In this document: positions 24,315 to 33,124 of the stretch, piece after piece
Position numbering within the stretch: position 1 is the stretch's first letter
How the letters are laid out: every line of letters starts with the position of its first letter
Origin: Ruegeria meonggei
GTDB lineage: Bacteria > Pseudomonadota > Alphaproteobacteria > Rhodobacterales > Rhodobacteraceae
Direction: 5' to 3'
Length of the DNA: 64,000 nt
NCBI RefSeq assembly: GCF_900172215.1
Contig: NZ_FWFP01000008.1
Span: forward strand, 1 to 64,000
Program-made: the position numbers and the translations under genes
The notes under the pieces: generated by a model
Databases searched by the model: none
The model's input: only the letters and a program-made list of their open reading frames with translations
What the model was told of the DNA's origin: nothing

Positions 24315-25562
24315 ATGATCATTCGTTTTATTGCAACACTTGGCATCGCGCTCTCTTTATCAGCGACCGCGCCGCAAACCGCGCGCGCCGATGCTGGCGA
24401 AATTTTGGGCGGCGCGGTCGTCGGCGGGGTCATAGGCTACGCGATTGGCAAAGACCAACAGAGGAAACAACAGGCCCGGACGACGACAAGAACTACCCGG
24501 ACCTACCGGCCGGGCATCCCGTCGACCTCACAAGGTGCTCAGACCCAAACGGCACTCAACTATTTTGGCTACAATGCCGGAAGGGTCGATGGTCAAGTCG
24601 GTCGCGGTACCCGAACAGCGATCGAACGCTACCAGGCTTCAATGGGTTATCCTGTAAATGGTTATGACTTCCAGCCTTATCAGTATGACTTCCTGAATCA
24701 GGCATATTACTGGGCGACCAGCGGCGGACAGGCCGCGACCCAACTCTCGGGTCAACCTCTCCTGATGGCGTACCGCCGACAGATTCAAACCGGGACTACT
24801 CTGGCTGCGACCCCTCAGGTAGCGGCGCCAGCCACCCCGGTTGTGACACCGCAGCAGCCGGTTGTTGCGCCCCAGTCGGAAGTCGCTCCTGCGACCAGCA
24901 CGACCGAAACTGCATCTAACAGCTTGCCAACGCTTTTTTCCGGCGGGACTGCGCGCCCGTCGCTCGCCAATCGCTGCAGTGCGGTCATGCTCCAAACCTC
25001 AACCAATGGCGGGTATACGACATTGGCAAATATGTCCGATCCTGATTTCGCACTCAGTGAACAGTTTTGCCTCGCCCGTAGCTACGCGATGGCGCGTGGC
25101 GAGGATCTGATGCAGAACATCCAAGGATTGACGCCGGATCAGGTAAGCGCCCAGTGCGATTCTTATGGTGAAACCTTGGCGCCGCAGGTCATTGCGCTTT
25201 CCCTAAGCTCTAAAGCAGACGCTGAAACTCAGATGCGCAAATACGCGTTGGATACTGGACTTAGCCCCGAAGATCTTGCCGCGACAAGCAAGGTTTGCCT
25301 GGCGTTCGGCTACCGTCAGGACAATATGAATACTGCGGTTGGCTCTGCTCTGATGTTGGTCGCAATGGGCGAACCTGCCTATGGAGAGCTAATTGGACAT
25401 CACCTACGTGAAGGATTTGGCGTCCAGGAGCGCCGCGATCTTTCGATGCAGTGGTATGACGCGAGCCTTTCGGCATTGGACGCCGGATCGCAGGCTGTCT
25501 TCTTGCCGTCCCAATCCGACCGCCCGCAACTCTTGCGAGCTGCTATGATACAGGCGCAATAA
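24315..25562 (+). CDS. Secreted peptidoglycan-binding-domain protein
   Basis: 415 aa from ATG 24315, with GGAGG six bases upstream. A signal peptide (hydrophobic residues 3-19, cleavage near ARA-DAG) is followed by a glycine-zipper-like segment (EILGGAVVGGVIGYAIG), a PG_binding_1-like domain around residues 73-105 (QTALNYFGYNAGRVDGQVGR, then GTRTAIERYQ), a Pro/Ala/Val/Thr linker and a cysteine-containing helical C-terminal half with no known domain. It is probably periplasmic and wall-bound. It lies opposite in strand between the nusG and rplK blocks. Confidence 0.75.
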   Translation: MIIRFIATLGIALSLSATAPQTARADAGEILGGAVVGGVIGYAIGKDQQRKQQARTTTRTTRTYRPGIPSTSQGAQTQTALNYFGYNAGRVDGQVGRGTRTAIERYQASMGYPVNGYDFQPYQYDFLNQAYYWATSGGQAATQLSGQPLLMAYRRQIQTGTTLAATPQVAAPATPVVTPQQPVVAPQSEVAPATSTTETASNSLPTLFSGGTARPSLANRCSAVMLQTSTNGGYTTLANMSDPDFALSEQFCLARSYAMARGEDLMQNIQGLTPDQVSAQCDSYGETLAPQVIALSLSSKADAETQMRKYALDTGLSPEDLAATSKVCLAFGYRQDNMNTAVGSALMLVAMGEPAYGELIGHHLREGFGVQERRDLSMQWYDASLSALDAGSQAVFLPSQSDRPQLLRAAMIQAQ

Positions 25563-25603
25563 GTCGATACGCGACGCAGTGCCGGCCCTTAATCGGCTGA
25601 AAC

Positions 25604-25637
25604 AAAAAAACGCCGCGGTGCCAATGGCATCGCGGCG
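25604..25637 (-). terminator. Rho-independent terminator of secE-nusG
   Basis: A G+C-rich stem CGCCGCG / CGCGGCG extended by TGCC/GGCA around an ATT loop, followed on the minus strand by seven T. It lies 25 bases after the nusG stop, so nusG does not read into rplK as it would in a continuous cluster. Confidence 0.92.
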
Positions 25638-25661
25638 CTGCTAATTTCACTGAAGGCTTCC

Positions 25662-26195
25662 TCAGCTCTGCTTGGTAACCTGCATGAAGTCCAGCTCGAC
25701 CGGTGTTTCCCGGCCAAAGATCGAAACCGAAACTTTCAGTTTCTGGTTGTCGTCGTCCACGCCTTCGACCATGCCGTCGAAATCCTCGAACGGGCCGTCG
25801 TTGACCTTGACCTTTTCTCCGATCTCAAAGCTGATCATCAGCTTGGGCGCTTCTTCGCCTTCCTGAACACGGTTGAGGATCTGGTTGACCTCGGCATCGC
25901 GCATCGGCATCGGGCGACCCTGGGGGCCTAGGAAACCGGTGACCCGGTTGATCGAGTTGACGAGGTGATAGCCCTGATCTGACATTTCCATATGCACCAG
26001 CACATAACCGGGCATAAAGCGGCGTTCGGTCGTGACCTTCTTGCCCCGGCGCACTTCAATCACCTCTTCGGTGGGCACCAGAACCTCGTCGATATCGTCC
26101 TCAAGACCCTGCTCGGCCACCGACGTGCGGATCTGCTCTGCGATCTTCTTTTCGAAATTCGAAAGAACGCTGACCGAGTACCACCGTTTCGCCAT
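25662..26195 (-). CDS. nusG: Transcription termination/antitermination factor NusG
   Basis: 177 aa from MAKRWYSVSVLSNFEKK; the frame is open further upstream but that extension is not NusG-like. The N-terminal NGN domain binds the RNAP clamp and the C-terminal KOW domain (FEIGEKVKVNDGPFEDFDGMV) contacts Rho or S10. An AAGGA ribosome binding site lies 10 bases upstream. It follows secE by about 200 bases on the same strand and ends in a strong terminator. Confidence 0.97.
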   Translation of the reverse strand: MAKRWYSVSVLSNFEKKIAEQIRTSVAEQGLEDDIDEVLVPTEEVIEVRRGKKVTTERRFMPGYVLVHMEMSDQGYHLVNSINRVTGFLGPQGRPMPMRDAEVNQILNRVQEGEEAPKLMISFEIGEKVKVNDGPFEDFDGMVEGVDDDNQKLKVSVSIFGRETPVELDFMQVTKQS

Positions 26196-26396
26196 GAACC
26201 TGTCGTCCTTGTTTGCCTTTGGCCGCATCCAGAGTGCCGGACGCGCCGTCATTGAAATTCTGTCACGTCACCCGGAATAAAAAGCGGCGCGCAGCCCGAA
26301 TCGCCGCACGCCCATTCCGAATAGTTCCGCGTCACCTACTCTGACATTGCGCGCTGTGCAAGGGGGCAGAGGCGTTTCCGCGCGCTCGGTTCGGGC

Positions 26397-26594
26397 TTAT
26401 CCGAAGGCGCTCAGCACGAATTGCAGACCCCAGCGAATGCCCAGATCAACCAACGCAAAGAAAACAGCTGTCAGCGCCGCCATGATGAACACCATGACCG
26501 TGGTCAGCAGCACCTCGCGACGCGTCGGCCAAACGACCTTCGCAACTTCGGCGCGGACTTGCTGAATGAACTGGATCGGATTCATAGTTGCCAT
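26397..26594 (-). CDS. secE: Preprotein translocase subunit SecE
   Basis: 65 aa with one membrane helix (about residues 29-52, LLTTVMVFIMAALTAVFFAL) after the conserved amphipathic EVAKVVWPTRREV. It clamps SecY in the Sec translocon. Short single-helix SecE is typical of alphaproteobacteria. It starts MATMNPIQF or, three residues later, MNPIQF. No tRNA-Trp gene precedes it in this window, unlike many proteobacteria. Confidence 0.96.
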   Translation of the reverse strand: MATMNPIQFIQQVRAEVAKVVWPTRREVLLTTVMVFIMAALTAVFFALVDLGIRWGLQFVLSAFG

Positions 26595-26675
26595 TTGGCT
26601 TGGTTCTCTCTGCTAGCGGATAGGCCGGACATAACCGGGCATTGCGGCAATTTCAAGAGCGCTCAGCGCCACGTC

Positions 26676-26834
26676 TCAGGGCTTGGGATTGTCGTCCCAT
26701 TCATCGCTCAGGATGCGCCGGGCGTCACCTTCGGGATCGTCATACTGGTTAGAGCGTACCGTGTAGACAAACGCCACCAAGCCAACCCCGCCCAGAAACA
26801 GGGAAATCGGTATCAGATAAGCCAGAACTTCCAT
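26676..26834 (-). CDS. ccoS: cbb3-type cytochrome oxidase assembly protein CcoS
   Basis: 52 aa: one N-terminal membrane helix (EVLAYLIPISLFLGGVGLVA) followed by the family signature YTVRSNQYDDPEGDARRIL. CcoS is required for cofactor insertion into cbb3 oxidase. The ATG is 5 bases after the ccoI stop and its ribosome binding site GAGG overlaps the end of ccoI, so they are co-translated. It is the last gene of ccoGHIS. Confidence 0.93.
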   Translation of the reverse strand: MEVLAYLIPISLFLGGVGLVAFVYTVRSNQYDDPEGDARRILSDEWDDNPKP

Positions 26835-26839
26835 ATCAA

Positions 26840-29017
26840 CTACCTCAGTCGCAGAGCATTCAAGGAAACGGTGATAGACGACGTCGACATTGCCAAGGCC
26901 GCAATCAGCGGTGTGGCCAATCCAATAACAGCCAGCGGCACCGCGATGATATTGTAGATGGTCGCAATGCGGAAGTTCTCGCGAATCCGTTTGGTGGCTT
27001 TTACAGCCGTATCGCAGGCGTCCGCAATCGGTGCCAGATCGTTGCCCAGCAGAACGATATCCGACGCCACCCGTGCCGCGTCCAGCGCCGAGGCCGGAGA
27101 GATCGACACATGAGCCGCCGCCAGCGCGGCGGTGTCATTCAACCCGTCACCGACCATAAGAACATGATGTCCCTGATCCCGCAGGTGCTGTACATGGTCG
27201 GCCTTGTCCTGCGGCAGGGCTTGCGCGATCCAGGTTTCGATCCCCAACGTCCCTGCCAGCGCCTTGACCGCTCCGCGGGTGTCACCCGAAATTAGGATGA
27301 CCTTTTTGTCCGCTTGGCGGAACGCCTGAACGGCCTCGACCGCGCCCGCGCGCAGCGTGTCAGTGAACACAAAGGGAACCGACGCCTGCCCTTCTACGGA
27401 CAACCAGGCGGCGGTCTGATCGCCTTCGGTACCCCCAGTCCAGGCAGCGCGGCCCAAACGCGCGCGCAGGCCATGATAGGTGCCCTCGGTGCCGTATCCC
27501 GGCACCTCGGCGACGTCCTGCACGTTGGCAGGCTTGATCCCGGACGCGCGCGCTGATTTTGAAAGGGCAACGGATAACGGATGTGACGAAACCTCAGCCA
27601 GCGCCAGCGCGACCTCAAGATCAGTGCGGGCGTGATCGCCAAGATTAGTCAGTGCGGGCGTGCCGGAAGTAAGCGTGCCGGTTTTGTCGAACACGACCGT
27701 GTCCACCTCGGCCAGACGTTCCAGCGCGGTGGCGTGTTTGATCAGCATCCCCTTGCGGAACAAACGACCCGAGGCAGCTGTGGTGACCGCAGGCACGGCC
27801 AGACCCAACGCACACGGACAGGTGATGATCAGAACCGCCGCCGCTATGTTCAGTGCGGTGCGGATATCACCGGAGTAAATCAACCAGCCCAGAAAGCTGA
27901 GCGCCGCCAGTATATGGACACCCGGTGCGTAAAGCTTGGCCGCCTTGTCAGCCAGCGAGGTATAGCGAGACCGCCCCGACTCAGCTATGGCCACCAGATC
28001 TGCCATCCGGTGCAGCGACGTGTCCTCGCCCACTGCGGTTGCGCGGATTGTCAGGGGGCCAGTCAGATTAACCTCGCCGGCGCTGACAGTCAGGCCCGCC
28101 TGCGCAAAGACCGGCAGGGTTTCCCCGGTCAACAGGGATCGATCCAGTTCCGACTGGCCCGAGACGATCTCTCCGTCCACCGGCATGCGGCCGCCGGGAC
28201 GAACAAGAACCAGATCGCCAACGGAAAGCGCCGACACGGCGACGTCCTTTTCCGCGCCGTCGCGTAGCATGACGGCCCGAGGCACCTCAAGTGCGGTCAG
28301 TTCTTCGGCGGCGGATCGGGCGGCGGCACGGGTGCGGTAATCCAGATAACGCCCGGCCAACAGGAAGAAGGTCAGCGTCAGGGCCGCATCGAAATAGGCA
28401 TGTTCTCCGCCAAGGGCGGTTTCCCAAAGCGAAGTGATCAGTGCCAGCAGGATCGCCAGAACAATCGGCACATCCATGTTCAGTCGACGCACGCGCAAGG
28501 CGCTCCAGGCGTTGGCAAAGAAAGGCTGGGCGGAAAAGGCAATTGCAGGCAGCGCAATGGCTGCAGAGATCCAGTGGAACATATCACGCGTGGCATCCGC
28601 CGCGCCCGACCAGACCGAGACCGACAGCAACATCACGTTCATCGAAGCGAACCCGGCCACTGCCAGCCGCATCAACAGATCCCGCCCGGCCTTGTTTGCC
28701 TGCGTGGCCGACAGCGCGCCGGGGTCCAGCTCATGCGCTTCAAAGCCCGCCTGCTCCATCACTGGGATCAGGTCGGCAGCGGTCAGCTCTGGCGCGGCCT
28801 TTATCATCGCGCGTTTGAGGGTCAGGTTCACCCGAGCCTCTTCCACACCGGGCTGTGCGTTCAGCTCTCGTTCGACAGTAGCGATACAGGCCGAACAATG
28901 GATGCCCGGCAGGGACAGGGCAATCTGAACATCCTGCGGAACAGGTCGCGCCGGTTCCGCTGGGCTTGCAATGCACCCCGGGCACGCCGCCGTACCGGAT
29001 GAAAGCTGCGTCGTCAT
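26840..29017 (-). CDS. ccoI: Copper-transporting P-type ATPase CcoI/FixI
   Basis: 725 aa P1B ATPase. An N-terminal heavy-metal-associated domain with CSAC (near residue 42), an additional CPGC motif near the start, the transmembrane CPC (AAVLIITCPCALGLA), the phosphorylation site DKTGT, TGE (LLTGETLPV) and the hinge GDGLNDTAALA. It pumps Cu toward the periplasm for CuB insertion into the cbb3 oxidase. It starts 3 bases after ccoH, within ccoGHIS. Confidence 0.95.
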   Translation of the reverse strand: MTTQLSSGTAACPGCIASPAEPARPVPQDVQIALSLPGIHCSACIATVERELNAQPGVEEARVNLTLKRAMIKAAPELTAADLIPVMEQAGFEAHELDPGALSATQANKAGRDLLMRLAVAGFASMNVMLLSVSVWSGAADATRDMFHWISAAIALPAIAFSAQPFFANAWSALRVRRLNMDVPIVLAILLALITSLWETALGGEHAYFDAALTLTFFLLAGRYLDYRTRAAARSAAEELTALEVPRAVMLRDGAEKDVAVSALSVGDLVLVRPGGRMPVDGEIVSGQSELDRSLLTGETLPVFAQAGLTVSAGEVNLTGPLTIRATAVGEDTSLHRMADLVAIAESGRSRYTSLADKAAKLYAPGVHILAALSFLGWLIYSGDIRTALNIAAAVLIITCPCALGLAVPAVTTAASGRLFRKGMLIKHATALERLAEVDTVVFDKTGTLTSGTPALTNLGDHARTDLEVALALAEVSSHPLSVALSKSARASGIKPANVQDVAEVPGYGTEGTYHGLRARLGRAAWTGGTEGDQTAAWLSVEGQASVPFVFTDTLRAGAVEAVQAFRQADKKVILISGDTRGAVKALAGTLGIETWIAQALPQDKADHVQHLRDQGHHVLMVGDGLNDTAALAAAHVSISPASALDAARVASDIVLLGNDLAPIADACDTAVKATKRIRENFRIATIYNIIAVPLAVIGLATPLIAALAMSTSSITVSLNALRLR

Positions 29018-29020
29018 CCG

Positions 29021-29479
29021 CTATCCCTTTACGTACAATGGCACACGCTGGGCGAACTCTGCGCCCTCGCTGTCTTTGGCCACCAGACGGATGTTCCAAT
29101 TGCCCTTGCCCAGCACCGCAGGCGTGGCATAGGCCTGACCGTCAAAGGTGAAATCGGGCGAGAAGTCATCCTTTACATGCGTGGCCCGCCCCACAACGGC
29201 CTGCAATTCGGCCACCTGGACTGGGGCGCCGGTCCTGTCGGTGATATGCAGGATCAACAGCCCGCCCGATACCTCGGCCTGAATTTCCCACCCCAGGGCC
29301 TGATGTTCCTGCAGGCGGTCGTTGAACTCCTGACTGGCGACGTAAGAGTTTTTGACCTCGAGCCCCGGAAAGGTTTTGACCGCACTATAGGCCAGCACCA
29401 AATTCACAGTAATGATCACGCCGAAGGCCGTGACAAAGACCGCCAAGGCGTGCTTTCCGGTAAATTGACGCTGAGCCAT
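29021..29479 (-). CDS. ccoH: cbb3 oxidase maturation protein CcoH/FixH
   Basis: 152 aa from MAQRQFTGKHALAVF; the open frame continues upstream inside ccoG but this ATG has a GAGG site and the family N-terminus. One membrane helix (residues 9-31), then a periplasmic FixH domain ending in GKGNWNIRLVAKD. It stabilises the assembling cbb3 complex. The ATG is one base after the ccoG stop. Confidence 0.93.
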   Translation of the reverse strand: MAQRQFTGKHALAVFVTAFGVIITVNLVLAYSAVKTFPGLEVKNSYVASQEFNDRLQEHQALGWEIQAEVSGGLLILHITDRTGAPVQVAELQAVVGRATHVKDDFSPDFTFDGQAYATPAVLGKGNWNIRLVAKDSEGAEFAQRVPLYVKG

Positions 29480-29480
29480 C

Positions 29481-30908
29481 TTAGTTTCCTCGTCCGTTAA
29501 ACGTGGTGTCCTTATAGGCACGCTCACCACTTTGCAGGTCTTCCACCCAGATGCGAACCGGCGTTGTGTCCGCGGCCGCCGGGCCGGTATCTTTCAACGC
29601 GACGATGTAAACACGCTGCAATTGCGTCGTGTCAGCCGTGACATTCACAGTATCAATGTTCGTCCCCTCGATCATCACCTGCATCGACGGATCGCCGGTC
29701 AGGGTCAGTTTGAACAGCCGGTCCTCTCCGTGTTTGTTGCGCAGACGCACATCATAGGTGTTGCGGATTGTGCCATCGGAAAGGGTAACAAAGGTCGGGT
29801 TGCGCACAGGCGCCACCGTCAGGTCGATATCCGAGCGGATGAACAGCGCAAACAGCAGGGCAAAGCCAACCGCCGCCCACATCGCTGTGTACATGATCGT
29901 CCGGGGCCGCAGGATGTGTTTCCAGATATTCTTGGGCGGGTTCCCTGCCCGTTCACTGGCCTCATCACTCAGCGCCATATAGTCGATTAGGCCACGGGGA
30001 TTGCCAATCTTGGCCATCATGTCATCGCAGGCATCAATGCACAGCGCGCAGGTGATGCATTCAAGTTGCTGACCATCGCGAATGTCGATGCCCACGGGGC
30101 AAACGTTCACGCAGGCCATGCAGTCGATGCAATCGCCCAACTCAGACTCTGCTGTGCGTTTCCCTTTCCCGCGCGGCTCACCCCGCCATTCGCGGTAGCC
30201 AACGACCAAAGTGTCCTCGTCCATCATCGCCGCCTGAATACGGGGCCAGGGGCAGGCGTAAATGCAAATCTGCTCGCGCGCGAACCCGCCGAACAGGAAA
30301 GTCGTGCCTGTCAGGATCAGCACTGTCGTGTAAGCCACAGGATGGGCATTTCCAGTGACCAGGTCCCGGGCAAGGGTCGGTGCATCAGCAAAGTAAAACA
30401 CCCAAGCCCCGCCGGTTGCCAGACCGATCAATAGCCAGGTTATCCATTTGGTGACCCGCAACCGCGCCTTGCGGAAATCCAGCTTTTCCTGACGGTGCAG
30501 CCGCAGGCGGGCATTGCGATCGCCTTCGATCCAACGTTCAACCAGAATGAACAGGTCCGTCCAGACCGTCTGCGGACAGGCATAGCCGCACCACACACGC
30601 CCCAGCGCCGAGGTAAACAGAAACAGCCCCAGACCCGCCATGATCAAAAGGCCCGCCACAAAATAGAACTCATGCGGCCAGATCTCGATCCAGAGGAAAT
30701 AGAACCGCCGGTTTGCAAGATCCAGCAGAACAGCCTGATCAGGCAAGCTTGGCCCGCGATCCCACCGGAACCACGGCGTCACATAGTAGATGCCCAACGT
30801 GACCGCGAGAATGATCCATTTCAGATTTCGGAAAGGGCCGGAAACACGCCGGGGAAAGATGGGCTCCCTTGCAGCGTAAAGGCTGGGGGCGGGGTCGGAA
30901 TCGCTCAC
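29481..30908 (-). CDS. ccoG: cbb3 oxidase accessory ferredoxin-like protein CcoG/FixG
   Basis: 475 aa. Five hydrophobic segments plus two [4Fe-4S] motifs, CIDCMACVNVCPVG and CITCALCIDAC, and the membrane-proximal CGYACPQTVW typical of the family. CcoG is proposed to reduce copper for cbb3 assembly. The start is a GTG (MSDSD) with GGAG upstream. An FNR-type box centred about 70 bases upstream suggests oxygen control of the whole ccoGHIS unit. Confidence 0.96.
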   Translation of the reverse strand: MSDSDPAPSLYAAREPIFPRRVSGPFRNLKWIILAVTLGIYYVTPWFRWDRGPSLPDQAVLLDLANRRFYFLWIEIWPHEFYFVAGLLIMAGLGLFLFTSALGRVWCGYACPQTVWTDLFILVERWIEGDRNARLRLHRQEKLDFRKARLRVTKWITWLLIGLATGGAWVFYFADAPTLARDLVTGNAHPVAYTTVLILTGTTFLFGGFAREQICIYACPWPRIQAAMMDEDTLVVGYREWRGEPRGKGKRTAESELGDCIDCMACVNVCPVGIDIRDGQQLECITCALCIDACDDMMAKIGNPRGLIDYMALSDEASERAGNPPKNIWKHILRPRTIMYTAMWAAVGFALLFALFIRSDIDLTVAPVRNPTFVTLSDGTIRNTYDVRLRNKHGEDRLFKLTLTGDPSMQVMIEGTNIDTVNVTADTTQLQRVYIVALKDTGPAAADTTPVRIWVEDLQSGERAYKDTTFNGRGN

Positions 30909-30970
30909 GGGCTGGCTCCAGATATGGCTGTTTTTTTAGCGTCTTGTCCCAGATCACACAGGTAGTCTCT

Positions 30971-30984
30971 TTGACATGGGTCAA
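30971..30984. promoter_or_regulatory. FNR/FnrL box upstream of ccoGHIS
   Basis: TTGACATGGGTCAA, a perfect dyad TTGAC-N4-GTCAA matching the FNR/FnrL operator type, 63 bases upstream of the ccoG start. The fnrL gene lies 6 kb away in the same window. Confidence 0.85.
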
Positions 30985-31009
30985 AAGAGCATCGCACAGA
31001 CACCTTTTG

Positions 31010-31885
31010 TCACATCTGACCGACCTGTCGCCTGAGCCAGCCCACAAAGGTTTTGACCGCAGGGCGCATGGGCGCGGCACCAATAACTGTATAATATCCG
31101 CGCATGCCCGGTTCGCAAAACAATTCGATGATGCGACCTGCTTTGATATCGGCCTCGACAAAATGTCGCGCCGTGACGGTCACGCCCTGCCCGGCGCGCA
31201 CGCCTTCCAGCAACAGGTTTCCCGGCAATGCGATGCGTCCGGCCCGGGGGCCGTGCTCGACCCCGTGTTCGGCCAACCAGGTGGTGGCCTCGGTCGTACC
31301 AAATTCCTCAAGCCAGGGCAGTTGGCTCAGTTCGTCCGGTGTCATCTTGGTCTTGCCACCCAGCAACGCGGGCGCTGCGACGATCACAATCGGGCTTTGC
31401 AACAGCAGCTCGGAATCCACGCCCGGCCAGTGCCCCGCCCCGTAACGGATCGCCACATCCACGCCACCCGGGCCCAAACTGACCAGATTGGGCGAGGGGT
31501 CCAGCGCCAGGTGAACATCCGGGTGTTGCGCCTGAAACGCTGGCAGGCGCGGCATCAGCCACGAGGCCGCAAACGACGCTGTCAGCGAGATATGAACCGG
31601 GCGATCCTCGGTTGCGTGCATCAGATCGCTCACCGCCGCGCCAATTGCCCCGAACCCAAGGTGCAAAGCCCGCGCCAGCACCTCGCCCTCAGGCGTCAGG
31701 GTCATGGATTTTCCGGATCGGTCCAGCAGAGCGACATTCAGATGTTTTTCAAGAGCGCGCAATTGTTGGCTGATGGCAGCATGGCTGACATTTAGGGATG
31801 CACCAGCCTGCACGACGTTTCTCGCCTCTGCAAAGGCAGAAAAGGCCTTGAGCGCGGCCAGTGGCGGCATCTTCATCCAATCCAT
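31010..31885 (-). CDS. LysR-family regulator, GcvA-like
   Basis: 291 aa. Helix-turn-helix in residues 8-66 (ALKAFSAFAEARNVVQAGAS and SHAAISQQLRALE), followed by a LysR effector domain with SLTASFAASWLMPRLPAFQ, a pattern typical of the GcvA/AmpR-like subgroup. It sits between ccoG and the ccoNOQP operon and diverges from a 56-codon gene over a spacer with a perfect palindrome, so autoregulation is likely. Target genes are not known. Confidence 0.9.
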   Translation of the reverse strand: MDWMKMPPLAALKAFSAFAEARNVVQAGASLNVSHAAISQQLRALEKHLNVALLDRSGKSMTLTPEGEVLARALHLGFGAIGAAVSDLMHATEDRPVHISLTASFAASWLMPRLPAFQAQHPDVHLALDPSPNLVSLGPGGVDVAIRYGAGHWPGVDSELLLQSPIVIVAAPALLGGKTKMTPDELSQLPWLEEFGTTEATTWLAEHGVEHGPRAGRIALPGNLLLEGVRAGQGVTVTARHFVEADIKAGRIIELFCEPGMRGYYTVIGAAPMRPAVKTFVGWLRRQVGQM

Positions 31886-31894
31886 ATGTAAGCC

Positions 31895-31910
31895 TTAGTT
31901 ACATAACTAA
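31895..31910. promoter_or_regulatory. Palindrome in front of the GcvA-like LysR gene
   Basis: TTAGTTA-CA-TAACTAA, a perfect 7+7 dyad ten bases upstream of the LysR start codon, in the spacer shared with the divergent small gene. Probable autoregulatory or shared operator; inferred from position. Confidence 0.55.
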
Positions 31911-31985
31911 ATGCCAATTGAGTCGCATTTTCCCGCCCGAAGATCAATCTTGAAACTCAGTAGAACCCAACTGAGGAGAGGTCAG

Positions 31986-32156
31986 ATGCTCTCAATCCTT
32001 GCAAGAACATTCATGGTCGCCACCCAAACCCAAACAGGTAGTGGCACAAAGAAACGGGAATGGTTGCCCGAAGATCACTGGTGGAAGGAAAGCAAACGCA
32101 CGTCGTATCTATCCGAAAGCAAAGGTCCTCTGGACCGGGTCGGATCGGATCAGTAG
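31986..32156 (+). CDS. Small hypothetical protein (56 aa) divergent from LysR
   Basis: The ATG at 31986 has GGAGAGG at good spacing. The protein begins MLSILARTFMVATQTQ and contains a Trp-rich patch EWLPEDHWW with no membrane helix or signal. The ribosome binding site directly abuts a small hairpin CTCAGT/ACTGAG (31947-31966 region). Divergence from the LysR gene suggests LysR control. I do not recognise the family. A hairpin plus T-rich tract at 32220-32255 would terminate it. Confidence 0.6.
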   Translation: MLSILARTFMVATQTQTGSGTKKREWLPEDHWWKESKRTSYLSESKGPLDRVGSDQ

Positions 32157-32168
32157 TCTGAGAAAACA

Positions 32169-32214
32169 GCACCGGCTGTTCAGGAAACGCGCGAACAGAT
32201 CGAACAGCCGGTGC
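32169..32214 (-). terminator. Terminator candidate for ccoNOQP
   Basis: Thirteen-base-pair perfect stem GCACCGGCTGTTC / GAACAGCCGGTGC with a 20-base loop, followed on the minus strand by TGTTTTC. It lies about 47 bases after the ccoP stop. Confidence 0.65.
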
Positions 32215-32219
32215 CTCAA

Positions 32220-32255
32220 CCTTCGGGCGGCGAACCGTCCGAAGGTATTCTTTTT
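32220..32255 (+). terminator. Terminator candidate for the 56-aa gene
   Basis: CCTTCGGGCGG-CGAA-CCGTCCGAAGG (11 pairs, one G-U) followed on the plus strand by TATTCTTTTT, ending just before the convergent ccoP stop. It lies back to back with the minus-strand hairpin. Confidence 0.7.
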
Positions 32256-32260
32256 CGCTG

Positions 32261-33124
32261 TTACTGGCCGCCACCCAGCTGGTGGACGTAAGCAGTGACA
32301 GCGCGGATTTGCGCATCGCTCAGGCGGTTTTCCCACGCTGGCATCACACCAAAACGACTATTTAAAACTGTCTGAGTTACGGCTTCTTGGCTGCCTCCAT
32401 ACAGCCAGATGGCATCAGTCAGATTCGGCGCGCCCTGGAAGACATCGCCAGTCCCGTCTTCGCCGTGACAAGCGGCGCAATTGTCTTCGAAGACAACCTT
32501 TCCAGCTTGTGCCGCCGCATCGTCGGTTTGCGCATTGGTCAGCGACATGACGTACTGAACCACCTGCGTGATCTCGTCACGTTCAAGAATCTCACCAAAA
32601 GCTGGCATCTCGGAGTAACGCGCATCGTCGCTTTCCTCGTTGCGGATACCATAGGCAACGGTGGTCTCGATATCCTCGAGTGAACCGCCCCAGAGCCAAG
32701 CGTCATCCAGCAGGTTCGGGAAGCCCGGCGCACCTTGCGCACCTGAACCGTGACACTGCGCGCACCATGTGCGGAACACAGCACCGCCAGCGTTTACCGC
32801 ATATTGCTGCAGCTCCGGGTCCTTCGAGATGTCTTCCAGCGGTGTTTCCACCAGACGGGCATTCCACGGCGCGTTGGCCTCCTGGAATGCAACCAGTTCT
32901 TGCTGCGCTTCCCCGCGCGAGGACCAGCCGGTCACACCAGCCGTTGCCGACTGAACCAGAGGCCATGCGGGATACATGATCGTGTAGATCACAGCCCAGA
33001 AGATCGTGGCGTAGAACGTCCACAGCCACCAGCGTGGCATCGGATTGTCGAACTCTTCGATTCCGTCCCAGGTGTGGCCAGTGGTGTTCGGATCACCCGG
33101 CTGCTTTTCAGGTGTCTTGCTCAT
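32261..33124 (-). CDS. ccoP: cbb3 oxidase diheme subunit CcoP
   Basis: 287 aa from MSKTPEKQPGDPN (ribosome binding site GAGG). One membrane helix near residues 30-52, then two cytochrome c domains with heme motifs CAQCH and CAACH and distal methionines in the SEMPAF and GVMPAW segments. It relays electrons from c-type cytochromes to CcoO/CcoN. Its ATG overlaps the ccoQ stop (ATGA). Last gene of ccoNOQP. Confidence 0.97.
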   Translation of the reverse strand: MSKTPEKQPGDPNTTGHTWDGIEEFDNPMPRWWLWTFYATIFWAVIYTIMYPAWPLVQSATAGVTGWSSRGEAQQELVAFQEANAPWNARLVETPLEDISKDPELQQYAVNAGGAVFRTWCAQCHGSGAQGAPGFPNLLDDAWLWGGSLEDIETTVAYGIRNEESDDARYSEMPAFGEILERDEITQVVQYVMSLTNAQTDDAAAQAGKVVFEDNCAACHGEDGTGDVFQGAPNLTDAIWLYGGSQEAVTQTVLNSRFGVMPAWENRLSDAQIRAVTAYVHQLGGGQ

